A program made the position numbers and the translations under genes. The notes below the pieces were generated by a model. That model saw only the letters and a list, made by a program, of their open reading frames with translations, had not been told where the DNA came from and searched no databases. This document shows positions 23,580 to 31,244 of a DNA stretch of 35,928 bases, one piece after another. Every line of letters starts with the position of its first letter. Position 1 is the first letter of the stretch. Origin of the DNA: Oscillospiraceae bacterium (GTDB lineage Bacteria > Bacillota > Clostridia > Oscillospirales > Oscillospiraceae); NCBI GenBank assembly GCA_018265835.1, contig JABLYK010000021.1, forward strand, positions 1 to 35,928, given 5' to 3'.

Positions 23580-24311
23580 TCACGCCTCTGCCCGGATGGA
23601 GAAGATCGGGGCAGCGGCCAGATCCTTGTCCTGCAGGATGCGCGCACCGGCGCTCCGGTCGGCCAAAACGGCGCGAAAGCCGATCTCCCGCAGCGTGTAC
23701 AAATCCCAATCGGGACGCGCGGCGCGGCTGATCTCCATCGAAAGCGTAATTGCGTCGTTTTCCTCCGTAAGCGCGCGGGTCATGCCGGTGTGCCCGTAGG
23801 CGGTGCTGACGCCGCCGACGCGCGCGCAGTCTTCCGCCCGCACCGCACCGCCGTAGTCCGCGTCGAAATTCAGCAGCACGCCGCCGGGCTTCAGCACGCG
23901 GCGCCACTCGCGGTATGCCTGCGCCGGATCCGGGAGCGTCCACGTGAGGTTCCGGGAGATCACCGCGTCGAACGAACCATCCGGAAAGTCGAGCTGCTGC
24001 GCGTTCATGACGCGAAAGTCGATCTCCAGTCCCTCCGCCTGCGCCTGACGGCGCGCCTCGTCGATCATCGCGGGCGTGAGGTCGATGCCGGTCATCGCGT
24101 GGCCGCGCGCGGCGAGCAGAATGCAGAAGTATCCCGTGCCGGTTCCCACGTCGAGGATGCGCATCGGCTTCGTCTGCGGAAGCTGCCGCTCCAGCTCGGC
24201 GAGCCAGCGCGCGCTCAGGTCATTATGCAGCTCCTGCCGGCGCACCGCGCCAAAGTCGTGCGCCCGCTGCGTCCAATAGCTTCGGACTCTGTTTTCCAGT
24301 CGTTCTTCCAT
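23580..24311 (-). CDS. SAM-dependent methyltransferase, distal copy of an operon pair
   Basis: The product has 243 residues and a class I fold. Motif I is RILDVGTGTGYFCILLAARG (51-70), followed by TGIDLTPAMIDEARRQAQ, FDAVISRNLTWTLPDP and RVLKPGGVLLNFDADYGG. It is a full-length paralogue of the protein at 30341-31093: the YWTQRA opening, LPQ, RNLTW and LKPGG..LNFDA segments line up throughout. The acceptor is unknown. AGGAG precedes the ATG, 16 bases after the deacylase stop. It is the last gene of the importer operon, and no convincing terminator follows within the next 70 bases. Confidence 0.9.
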   Translation of the reverse strand: MEERLENRVRSYWTQRAHDFGAVRRQELHNDLSARWLAELERQLPQTKPMRILDVGTGTGYFCILLAARGHAMTGIDLTPAMIDEARRQAQAEGLEIDFRVMNAQQLDFPDGSFDAVISRNLTWTLPDPAQAYREWRRVLKPGGVLLNFDADYGGAVRAEDCARVGGVSTAYGHTGMTRALTEENDAITLSMEISRAARPDWDLYTLREIGFRAVLADRSAGARILQDKDLAAAPIFSIRAEA

Positions 24312-24327
24312 GCGTATACTCCTTCGC

Positions 24328-25266
24328 TCAGTCTTCAGTTTCGCCGTATGCCACGATCGTCGCCCCTGCCTTCACGGGCAGGGACACCGTCTGGTACAGC
24401 AGCACGCCGGACGCTTCCGCATACAGCGTGCGCAGCGGCGCGCCGAAAATGTCCCGCAGCTCGCCGAGCGCGTCGCCTTTGGCAATGCGCTCCCCCGGCC
24501 GCCGCGCGGGATACCAGCACCCGTCCGACGGTGCGGAAACGTAATATGCGGTTCGGATTACCGCCGGCGTATGCCGAACCGGGGCAACGCCGTCGCACAG
24601 CACACCGGCATGACGCAGGATGCTGCGCACGTCCGCTGCCATGGCGTCCACCTCGTCCGCACGCCACAGGCCGCGGCCGCCGCGCTCCAGCAGCACTGCC
24701 GGAACACCCAGCACCGGCGCATAGCTGAACAGGCCGCGCGTCGCCGTCACCTGCACCAGCCAGGCGTGGTCGGCAAAGCAGCCCAGCTCCAGCGAGGCCG
24801 CGCACACTTCGGGGTTCTCTGTCGCCTGATAGTACCCGTGCGGGATCAGGTCTTCGTTGTAGCCGCCGGAGTGCAGATCGACGGCCAGATCGCTGCCGGA
24901 GAGAAATTCCCGGCAGAGAAAGTCCGCCAGCCGCTCCGTGACGCCGCCGGAGGGGGTTCCGGGAAAGTGATGGTTCAGATTCCCGCCGTCCTGCGGCACG
25001 ACGTCGTTGCTGTGCGCCAGGAACCCGGCATAGTTGCACACATGCACAAGCACCACCGTGCCGCGCACCTGCGCGGGGTCGAGCGACGCGGCCAGTTGCC
25101 GCACGGTCTCCACGCCGACGTATTCCCGGCTGTGTACCCCGGCGGTCACGAGCGCGGTTTTGCCGGGTGCATTGCCGCAGATGACCGTGACGGGGAGCGT
25201 CAGCTCCGTGCCGCGCACCGGCACGAGGGCCTGCCGCCGGGTGTTGGGGGAAAATGTCCGATTCAT
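24328..25266 (-). CDS. M14-family deacylase (succinylglutamate desuccinylase/aspartoacylase-like)
   Basis: The product has 312 residues with the zinc-peptidase-like AstE/AspA fold. Zinc ligands are H45 and E48 (AGVHSREY) and H132 (VDLHSGG); the catalytic acid is E194 (VLLERGG). The C-terminal part (about 240-310) is the beta-rich lid usual for this group. One odd point: where most relatives have N-R-x-F-P-G for the substrate carboxylate, this protein has NLNHHFPG (about 96-103). Members cleave N-acyl amino acids such as succinyl-glutamate or acetyl-aspartate. In this operon it could release an amino acid from an imported N-acyl compound or metallophore. The ATG overlaps the ATPase stop (ATGA). 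Confidence 0.88.
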   Translation of the reverse strand: MNRTFSPNTRRQALVPVRGTELTLPVTVICGNAPGKTALVTAGVHSREYVGVETVRQLAASLDPAQVRGTVVLVHVCNYAGFLAHSNDVVPQDGGNLNHHFPGTPSGGVTERLADFLCREFLSGSDLAVDLHSGGYNEDLIPHGYYQATENPEVCAASLELGCFADHAWLVQVTATRGLFSYAPVLGVPAVLLERGGRGLWRADEVDAMAADVRSILRHAGVLCDGVAPVRHTPAVIRTAYYVSAPSDGCWYPARRPGERIAKGDALGELRDIFGAPLRTLYAEASGVLLYQTVSLPVKAGATIVAYGETED

Positions 25267-26039
25267 GCCTTCCGCCCCCTTTCCCGCAGCGCATCGAGCG
25301 TCAGCACGCTCTCACGCAGCCGCCGGGTATATGGCTCCTGCGGATTCGTGATGAGCGCGTTTGCCGCGCCCTGCTCCACGCACCGGCCGCCCTGCAGCAC
25401 CATAGCCCGGTCGCACAGGCTGCTGACCAGCGCGAGATCGTGCGACACAAACACGATCGCCAGCCCCAGTCCGGCGCGCAGGCCGGCCAGCAGCCGCACG
25501 ATCTGCGCCTGCGCGGACACGTCCAGCGCGCTCGTCACCTCGTCGCACAGCAGCACGGCGGGCCGCGCCGCGAGCGCGCGGGCGATGGCCATGCGCTGGC
25601 ACTGTCCGCCGCTGAGCTGTGCCGGGCGGCGGTCGGCCAACTGCTCCGGAACGCCGACCTGCCGCAGCAGCTCCGTGACGCGCGCAGCCGGATCCGGCGC
25701 TCCGCCGAGCAGGCGCAGCGGCTCCTGCAGCGACTGGCGCACGGTTCTGCGCGGGTCAAACGAGGCAGCGGCGTCCTGAAACACGAGCTGCACGCGGCGG
25801 CAGACGTCGCGGGGCGCGGCATGCGTCACGTCCCGCCCATCGAGCAGAATTTCACCCGAATCGAGATGCTCCAGACACGCAATCTGCCGCAGCAGCGTGC
25901 TCTTGCCGCTTCCGCTCTCGCCAACGATGCCGAGAATTTTCCCCGGCTGCAGCGTGAAGCTCACGTCGTCCAGCGCGCGAACCCGTTTGTATTCCTTTGT
26001 GGCGTGCCGGACCTCCAGCAGTGGTTTGTGTTCCATCAT
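25263..26039 (-). CDS. ABC importer ATPase, NikE/DppF-type
   Basis: The product has 258 residues: Walker A GESGSGKST, Q-loop LVFQDAAASFDPR, signature LSGGQCQR, Walker B VLLCDEVTSALD and H-loop FVSHD. It belongs to the nickel/dipeptide group (OppF/DppF/NikE) and pairs with the next ATPase. The start ATG (26039) lies in an ATGA overlap with the upstream ATPase stop. The common C-terminal extension of peptide ATPases is absent; the protein ends soon after the nucleotide-binding domain, as NikE does. Confidence 0.94.
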   Translation of the reverse strand: MMEHKPLLEVRHATKEYKRVRALDDVSFTLQPGKILGIVGESGSGKSTLLRQIACLEHLDSGEILLDGRDVTHAAPRDVCRRVQLVFQDAAASFDPRRTVRQSLQEPLRLLGGAPDPAARVTELLRQVGVPEQLADRRPAQLSGGQCQRMAIARALAARPAVLLCDEVTSALDVSAQAQIVRLLAGLRAGLGLAIVFVSHDLALVSSLCDRAMVLQGGRCVEQGAANALITNPQEPYTRRLRESVLTLDALRERGRKA

Positions 26040-26965
26040 GGTCTCCCTGTGCAGCAGGCAACGTGGTGCGCGCCGACCTGCCGCATCGTGTAGGCTTTCT
26101 GCGCGCAGCCGGGCTGCGCGCAGGGGCAGCGCGGCGCAAACGCGCACCCCGGCAGCAGCGCGCCGTGCAGCGGCAGCTGGCCGGGAAGCCCCTTCGGCAG
26201 CGTGCCGCTGAAGTCCGGGACTGCGGCGATCAGACTTTGCGTATACGGATGCGCCGGACTTTGCAGCACTGCTGCGGCGGCTCCGGATTCCACCATGCGC
26301 CCGGCGTACATGACGCCGACCGTGTCGGCCATGCGCGCCGCGACGCCCAGATTGTGCGTCACGAACAAAATCGCCGTGCCGCATACATCCCGCAGGCGCA
26401 GCAGCGCCTCCACCACGGCTTTCTGCGTGGTCACGTCCAGCGCGCCGGTCGCCTCGTCGCACAGCAGCAGGCGTGGGCGCAGCAGCATCGCAAGCGCGAT
26501 GGCGACGCGCTGGTTCATGCCGCCGCTCATCTCATACGGGCAGCTTTTGAGGATGCGCGCGCCGTCCGGCAGCCGCAGCACTTTCAGGCAATCCCGCGCC
26601 GCCTGCGCATCGTACGTGCGGCCATGGCTGCGCAGCGTTTCCCGAAACTGCTTTTCGTAGCTGCGCACGGGGTTAAAAGAAGCGCCGGTGTTTTGAAAGA
26701 TCATGCCGATCTCCGCGCCGAGCAGACGGCGCGGCACCGGCGCCGGCAATTCCGCTCCCGCAAAGGTGATGTGTCCACCCGTCACAACAGCGCCGAGCGG
26801 CTCCAGGCCGAGGATGGCCCTGAGCAGCGTACTCTTGCCGCAGCCACTCTCCCCCGCGACGCAGAGAATCTCCCCCGCACGCATGGAAAACGTCACGCCG
26901 GAGAGCACATCGCCGTCGCCGTAGGACACGCAGAGATCCTGCACGGTCAGAAGCTTTTCATCCAT
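26036..26965 (-). CDS. ABC importer ATPase, NikD/DppD-type
   Basis: The product has 309 residues: Walker A GESGCGKST, Q-loop MIFQNTGASFNP, signature MSGGMNQR, Walker B LLLCDEATGALD and H-loop FVTHN. The C-terminal extension (about 255-309) carries the HPY region (SPAHPYTQSLI) and a cysteine-rich tail with CAFAPRCPCAQPGC, present in OppD/DppD proteins and able to hold a metal or Fe-S cluster. The ATG overlaps the permease stop by one base (TGATG). Confidence 0.94.
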   Translation of the reverse strand: MDEKLLTVQDLCVSYGDGDVLSGVTFSMRAGEILCVAGESGCGKSTLLRAILGLEPLGAVVTGGHITFAGAELPAPVPRRLLGAEIGMIFQNTGASFNPVRSYEKQFRETLRSHGRTYDAQAARDCLKVLRLPDGARILKSCPYEMSGGMNQRVAIALAMLLRPRLLLCDEATGALDVTTQKAVVEALLRLRDVCGTAILFVTHNLGVAARMADTVGVMYAGRMVESGAAAAVLQSPAHPYTQSLIAAVPDFSGTLPKGLPGQLPLHGALLPGCAFAPRCPCAQPGCAQKAYTMRQVGAHHVACCTGRP

Positions 26966-27807
26966 CACGCCACCCCGCTTTCGCCGGCCAGATCGCGCAC
27001 AGCGTCGCCCAGGCAGTTGAAGATCATCACCGTGAGCACCGTCGCCCCGGCGGGCGCGAGCACCGTCCACGGCGCGAGCTGGATATACGAGCGCGCCTCG
27101 TTAATCATGGAGCCCCACTCCGCGTTCGGCGGCACAACGCCGAGGCCGAGAAACGACAGCCCTGCGATGCCGATCATCGTCGTTCCGAGCTGCGTGGCGG
27201 CGTTCACAATGAGCGGCCCCGCGATGTTCGGCAGGATGTGGCACAGCAGGATGCGCGCATCGCTACAGCCGCTGAGCTTCGACGCTGCAATGTACGGCTC
27301 CGCCTTGCACGCCAGCGTGTGGCTGCGGGCAAGGCGCGCATACAGCGTCCAGCTCGTAATGCCGAGCGCGAGCATGGCATTGAGCAGCCCGCCGCCCAGC
27401 ACGCCCGCCACGGCGATGGCCAGCACCATCTGCGGAAACGCGAGCAGGATGTCCGCCAGCCGCATGACGACGCTGTCGAGTACGCCGCCGTAATACCCGC
27501 ACAGCACGCCGAGCAGCGAACCCACGATACCGGAGACCGCCACGAGCGCGACGGCGGAAAAAATGGAGGTGCGCGCGCCCGCGAGCACGCGCGAGAGCAC
27601 GCACCGGCCATACCGGTCCGCGCCGAGGGGATACGCCCCGCCGGGTGCGGCGTTCTGGGCGGCGGCATTCGTGGCGTTCGGGTCGTTCGGCGCGAGATAC
27701 GGCGCGAGCAGGCTCACCGCCATGAGCAGCAGCGCCAGAATCAGAAACACGAGCGCGCGCACTTTCCGCGCGCGGCGCGTTGGCGGCCGTTTTTGCATTC
27801 TTCGCAT
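26965..27807 (-). CDS. ABC importer permease, NikC/DppC-type
   Basis: The product has 280 residues. A basic N-terminus precedes the first membrane segment (about 17-37), and five more follow. The binding-protein-dependent permease (EAA) region is the family's (ALGITSWTLYARLARSHTLA). The PLGADRYGRCVLSRVLAGAR segment (about 55-75) is characteristic of DppC/NikC. AGGAGG precedes the ATG by 6 bases. Confidence 0.94.
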   Translation of the reverse strand: MRRMQKRPPTRRARKVRALVFLILALLLMAVSLLAPYLAPNDPNATNAAAQNAAPGGAYPLGADRYGRCVLSRVLAGARTSIFSAVALVAVSGIVGSLLGVLCGYYGGVLDSVVMRLADILLAFPQMVLAIAVAGVLGGGLLNAMLALGITSWTLYARLARSHTLACKAEPYIAASKLSGCSDARILLCHILPNIAGPLIVNAATQLGTTMIGIAGLSFLGLGVVPPNAEWGSMINEARSYIQLAPWTVLAPAGATVLTVMIFNCLGDAVRDLAGESGVA

Positions 27808-27817
27808 CCGCAGCCTC

Positions 27818-28747
27818 CTATTCCAGCTCCACGCGCGGGTCGAGCGCGCGGTAGCTGAGATCGGTCAGGAGGTTCACGACGACGTAGATGACCGCCATAA
27901 ACAGCACAAAGCCCTGAATCACGGGGAAGTCGCGCGCGGAGATGGCGTCCATCACGAGCTGGCCGACGCCCGGCCAGCGGAAGATCGTCTCTACAACGAC
28001 GCTGCCGCCCATCAGCGTGCCGACGGAGAGCCCCACGATGGTGAGCACGCCGCTCAGCGTGTTGCGCAGCACGTCGTGAACCAGCACCGTGCGCATTGCG
28101 ACGCCGCGGGCGAGCGCGCCCGCAACATAGGGCTTGCCCAGCTCCTCGAGCACCTCGGCGCGGATCTGCCGGATGAAGCGGCTCGCCATCGGGATGGCGA
28201 GCGCCAGCGCCGGCAGGAACAGCCCCTGCACCGTGCCCCTGGCGATCACCGGGAAGAGATTGACTTTGATGCAGAGGTAATACATCAGCAGCACGGAGAC
28301 GAGGAAATTCGGCATGGCGTTGCCGACGAACGTCAGCAGCCGAATGAGGCGGTCGATCACCTCGCCGCGCCGCGCCGCCGTCAGCACGCCGAGCGGCACC
28401 GACACCACGAGCGCCAGCAGCAGACTGCCCACCGCGAGCACGAGCGTATTGCCCATGCAGCGCACAAGCTTCGGCAGCACCGGCATCCCGTCCTTGTACG
28501 ACGCGCCGAAGTCGCCGCGCAGCACACCCAGCAGCCAGTCGCCGTAGCGCACGAGAAACGGGCGGTTGAGCCCCATCTCCTCGCGCGTCTGCTCCAGCAC
28601 CTGCTCGGAAACGGCAACGCCCTGCGCCGTCAGCTTCCGCTGCGCAGGGTCACCGGGTGCGATATACAGCAGCGTGAATACCAGAAACGTCAGTCCGAGG
28701 ATGATCGGGATCAGCTGCAGCAGTCGTTTTCCAACGTAGTTCGTCAA
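27818..28747 (-). CDS. ABC importer permease, NikB/DppB-type (TTG start)
   Basis: The product has 309 residues and six membrane segments with the family opening TNYVGKRLLQLIPIILGLTF and the TM/EAA region ADRFIRQIRAEVLEELG-like (MASRFIRQIRAEVLEELGKP). Upstream ATG and TTG codons exist at 28762 and 28768, but neither has a ribosome site. The TTG at 28747 follows GGAGAG by 7 bases and starts the protein where DppB relatives start, so I take it as the true start. It lies 62 bases after the binding-protein gene, with a hairpin between. Confidence 0.9.
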   Translation of the reverse strand: MTNYVGKRLLQLIPIILGLTFLVFTLLYIAPGDPAQRKLTAQGVAVSEQVLEQTREEMGLNRPFLVRYGDWLLGVLRGDFGASYKDGMPVLPKLVRCMGNTLVLAVGSLLLALVVSVPLGVLTAARRGEVIDRLIRLLTFVGNAMPNFLVSVLLMYYLCIKVNLFPVIARGTVQGLFLPALALAIPMASRFIRQIRAEVLEELGKPYVAGALARGVAMRTVLVHDVLRNTLSGVLTIVGLSVGTLMGGSVVVETIFRWPGVGQLVMDAISARDFPVIQGFVLFMAVIYVVVNLLTDLSYRALDPRVELE

Positions 28748-28769
28748 ATTCTTTCTCTCCATAGGCAAA

Positions 28770-28797
28770 AAGCGGGATGGGCTTGCCCATCCCGCTT
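28770..28797 (-). terminator. Intercistronic attenuator hairpin between binding protein and permease
   Basis: A 13-bp perfect stem (28770-28782 with 28785-28797) is followed on the minus strand by a short T-run. It lies directly after the binding-protein stop. Partial termination or 3'-end protection here would keep the lipoprotein more abundant than the membrane parts, a usual arrangement in ABC importer operons. Confidence 0.75.
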
Positions 28798-28809
28798 GAT
28801 GGTCTGAAA

Positions 28810-30327
28810 TCAGGTCTTGTCCGTGTTCGCGTCGATGCCGTAAAAATCGAACGGGCAGGTCTCCGCAAAGCCGGTGACGCCGGGGCGCAGCACGGTCGTT
28901 TTGTTGAACAGGCCCACATAGCCGAAGGCGTTGTCGTCAATTGCGAGCTGCACGATCTCATTGGCAAGCTCCGCGCGCCTGGCCGGGTCGGTCTCGTAGC
29001 GGAGCCGGCCGATCAGCGCCTCGCATGCGCCGCTCTCGAACCCGCCGACGTTGAAGTACGCGCCGTCGCGGAGCGTGCTGTCGATGAAGTAGAACGGGTC
29101 GCCGGACTTGTCGGCGATCATGCAGTAGAGCGCGAGATCAAAGTCCGCCGTGGCGATATAGGTACTGTCCGGGTCCTCCTCCACCGTCAGCGTGGAGGCG
29201 ATGCCAACGTTCTTGAGCTGCTCCTGAATGAGCGTTGCGAGCGTATCGAGCGAGCGGGCGGCGTAGTAAGCGATGTTCAACGACAGCGCCTTGCCGTCCT
29301 TCTCATAAATGCCGTTGGCATTCAGCGTGTAGCCATCCGCCTCCAGCAGCGCTTTGGCCTTTTCCGTGTCCACGGCGGGAACCGTCACCTTGCCGTAGGC
29401 CGTGGCGGTGCCGAAGGGGCCGGTTGCCGCAGTCACCGTGCCGTTGAGATATTCCGCGATCGCGCCTTTATCCACCGTGAGATTCACGGCCTCGCGCACC
29501 GCGGCATCCAGCCGGTTTTCGTTGAGAATGTAAAACTGCAGGCGCGTGGCCGGGACGCTCACGATGCGGTAGGTGTCCGGTTCCTTTTCGAACACCGCCA
29601 TCGCCGCGGAGGACACGCCGGTGCAGCAGTCAACCTCGCCGTTCTGCATCGCCATGAGCTTGGTGTCGTCGTCCTGCATGTAGTAGAACACCGCGCCGTC
29701 GAGCTTCACGTCGCCGCCCCAGTAGTTGTCGTTGCGCGCGACCTTTACCGTGCCCTCCGGCTCAAAGGCGGAGATCACAAACGGGCCGGTGCCGATGGGC
29801 GCGTTGTCAAAATCGGTTGTGTGATCCAGATCGAGGATCGCCAGCTCGGCGCTGGCCAGGTCGTTTTTCAGCGTGGGGGAAATTTCGGGCGTGGTGATCG
29901 TCAGGGTCTTTTCGTCCACCGCTGTGATGGTATCCTCGGCGAGGTACGCAAAGCGCTCGTTCACCTCCGCCGCGCGCTGGAGATTGCGCGCGACCATCTC
30001 CGCCGTCACAGGCTCGCCGTTGGAAAAACAAACGCCGTCCTTCAGCGTGACCGTCCACGTTTTGCCGTCGGCCACGGCGTCTCCGGCGAGGCAGGGCTGC
30101 GCCGTGGAGTCGTCGCCCATCTTGAAGAGCGCTTCCGTGACGCCGTAGATGGAGGTATACCAGCCGTAATACTCCTTATGCGCGTCCAGACTGGGGTACG
30201 CGAAGGAGGCGGCAACGTTCAGGATCTTTGCGCCGGAGGCGGTCTGGCCGCTGTCCGTCTTTTCGCCGCAGGCGCACAGCGCGAACACCATGACCGCAGC
30301 CAGAAGCAATGCAATCGTCTTTTTCAT
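28810..30327 (-). CDS. Lipoprotein substrate-binding protein, nickel/peptide (SBP_bac_5) family
   Basis: The product has 505 residues with a lipoprotein signal (MKKTIALLLAAVMVFALCAC, lipid-anchored C20). The extracytoplasmic domain has the family pattern: GVTEALFKMG, LAGDAVADGKTWTVTLKDGV and CFSNGEPVTAEMVARNLQRA, then DNAPIGTGPFVISAFEPEGT, ARNDNYWGG and DAAVREAVNLTVDKGAIAEY. It delivers substrate to the permeases encoded downstream. Nickel chelates, opine-type metallophores and short peptides are all bound by this family; none can be assigned here. The true start is the ATG at 30327 with AAAGGAG. It is 13 bases downstream of the first methyltransferase gene. Confidence 0.94.
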   Translation of the reverse strand: MKKTIALLLAAVMVFALCACGEKTDSGQTASGAKILNVAASFAYPSLDAHKEYYGWYTSIYGVTEALFKMGDDSTAQPCLAGDAVADGKTWTVTLKDGVCFSNGEPVTAEMVARNLQRAAEVNERFAYLAEDTITAVDEKTLTITTPEISPTLKNDLASAELAILDLDHTTDFDNAPIGTGPFVISAFEPEGTVKVARNDNYWGGDVKLDGAVFYYMQDDDTKLMAMQNGEVDCCTGVSSAAMAVFEKEPDTYRIVSVPATRLQFYILNENRLDAAVREAVNLTVDKGAIAEYLNGTVTAATGPFGTATAYGKVTVPAVDTEKAKALLEADGYTLNANGIYEKDGKALSLNIAYYAARSLDTLATLIQEQLKNVGIASTLTVEEDPDSTYIATADFDLALYCMIADKSGDPFYFIDSTLRDGAYFNVGGFESGACEALIGRLRYETDPARRAELANEIVQLAIDDNAFGYVGLFNKTTVLRPGVTGFAETCPFDFYGIDANTDKT

Positions 30328-30340
30328 ACGCGTTTCTCCT

Positions 30341-31093
30341 TTATTTCTGTGCGCAGAGCAGAAACAGCGGCGTGGAGGCAAAGTTGACCTTTTCCACGTC
30401 GTCCCACGTGCGCTTCCAGATCTCCGTATCCGCGCGCACCCTGCGAAAGCCCGCCTTGCCGAGCATCTGCACGTCCGCCTTCGGTCGCTCGCTGCGGCTG
30501 AGGATCAGACTGCGCGAGATGTCCTCCATCCGGTCGCTCTCGCAGTAGTCGTTGTGGTCGATGACGCCAAGCTCTGCGACATTGGCGCGGTCGGCCTGAA
30601 ACGCGGCCTGCTTCTGCTCGTCAAAGAGGTAGGTATACCACCCCGCGTCAAAGTTCAGCAAAATGCCGCCCGGCTTCAGCACGCGGCACCAGTCGTTGTA
30701 GGCGTCCTGCGGCCGCTCCAGATTCCACGTGAGGTTCCGGGTGACGATCGCGTCAAACGTATTGTCCGCAAACTCGAGACTGTGCGCATCCATGCGCAGG
30801 AAGCGGATCCTGTCCCGATACGGCCCGGCGTTGCGCATGGCCTCGTCGAGCATGGCCTGCGTGTAGTCCACAGCCGTCACGTCGTAGCCGCGCTTCGCCA
30901 GCCCGATGGCGAAAAAGCCCGGCCCCGTACCGATGTCGAGGATCTTCACGCCCCGGCGTTGCGGCAGGTTCTCCTCGATCACGCGCATCCAGTTGGCCTC
31001 GTTCTCGTGCGTCATCTCGTACTGCACGACCTCAGAATAGCTCTCGGCGCGGCGAGTCCAGTATTGTTCGATCTCGTAGAGCAGCGCGTCCAT
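30341..31093 (-). CDS. SAM-dependent methyltransferase, first gene of the importer operon
   Basis: The product has 250 residues and is a paralogue of the protein at 23580-24311. Motif I is ILDIGTGPGFFAIGLAKRGY (51-70), followed by TAVDYTQAMLDEAMRNAG, FDAIVTRNLTWNLERPQD and RVLKPGGILLNFDAGWY. The end (FASTPLFLLCAQK) also resembles the paralogue's end. The ATG at 31093 has GAGGTGAT 6 bases upstream; the longer in-frame reading has no support. Being co-transcribed and promoter-proximal to the binding protein, it is likely part of the pathway that handles the imported compound. Confidence 0.92.
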   Translation of the reverse strand: MDALLYEIEQYWTRRAESYSEVVQYEMTHENEANWMRVIEENLPQRRGVKILDIGTGPGFFAIGLAKRGYDVTAVDYTQAMLDEAMRNAGPYRDRIRFLRMDAHSLEFADNTFDAIVTRNLTWNLERPQDAYNDWCRVLKPGGILLNFDAGWYTYLFDEQKQAAFQADRANVAELGVIDHNDYCESDRMEDISRSLILSRSERPKADVQMLGKAGFRRVRADTEIWKRTWDDVEKVNFASTPLFLLCAQK

Positions 31094-31124
31094 GCAATCA
31101 CCTCTCGTCTGGGTTCTTGACAAC

Positions 31125-31153
31125 AGTTTATCGGAGGAAATCGCCCCGCGCAA
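31125..31153 (-). promoter_or_regulatory. Probable promoter of the importer/methyltransferase operon
   Basis: Minus strand: TTGCGC (31148-31153), 17-bp spacer, TAAACT (31125-31130), giving a leader of about 25 bases. A perfect 12-bp palindrome CCCCCCGGGGGG (31155-31166) sits directly upstream of the -35 box. It could be a regulator site, but GC-rich symmetry alone is weak evidence. Confidence 0.6.
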
Positions 31154-31204
31154 GCCCCCCGGGGGGATGTTTTTGTGAAAAAAGCCCGCTTTGGGGCGCC
31201 AAAA

Positions 31205-31229
31205 ATGCCGCGGACGGTGTCCGCGGCAT
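31205..31229 (-). terminator. Terminator after the zinc-ribbon protein gene
   Basis: An 11-bp stem (31205-31215 with 31219-31229, loop GGT on the plus strand) is followed on the minus strand by TTTTT. It separates the zinc-ribbon gene from the importer operon. Confidence 0.88.
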
Positions 31230-31244
31230 GTTTCAATTTTTGGG

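Noticed and set aside
31094..31124. A nickel/cobalt riboswitch in the leader of the importer operon.
   Set aside because: The leader from the proposed promoter is only about 25 bases, too short for a NiCo riboswitch.
31172..31205. A second terminator between the zinc-ribbon gene and the importer operon (GCCC/GGGC with a T6 run on the minus strand).
   Set aside because: The stem is only four base pairs, and the stronger 31205-31229 terminator explains the site.
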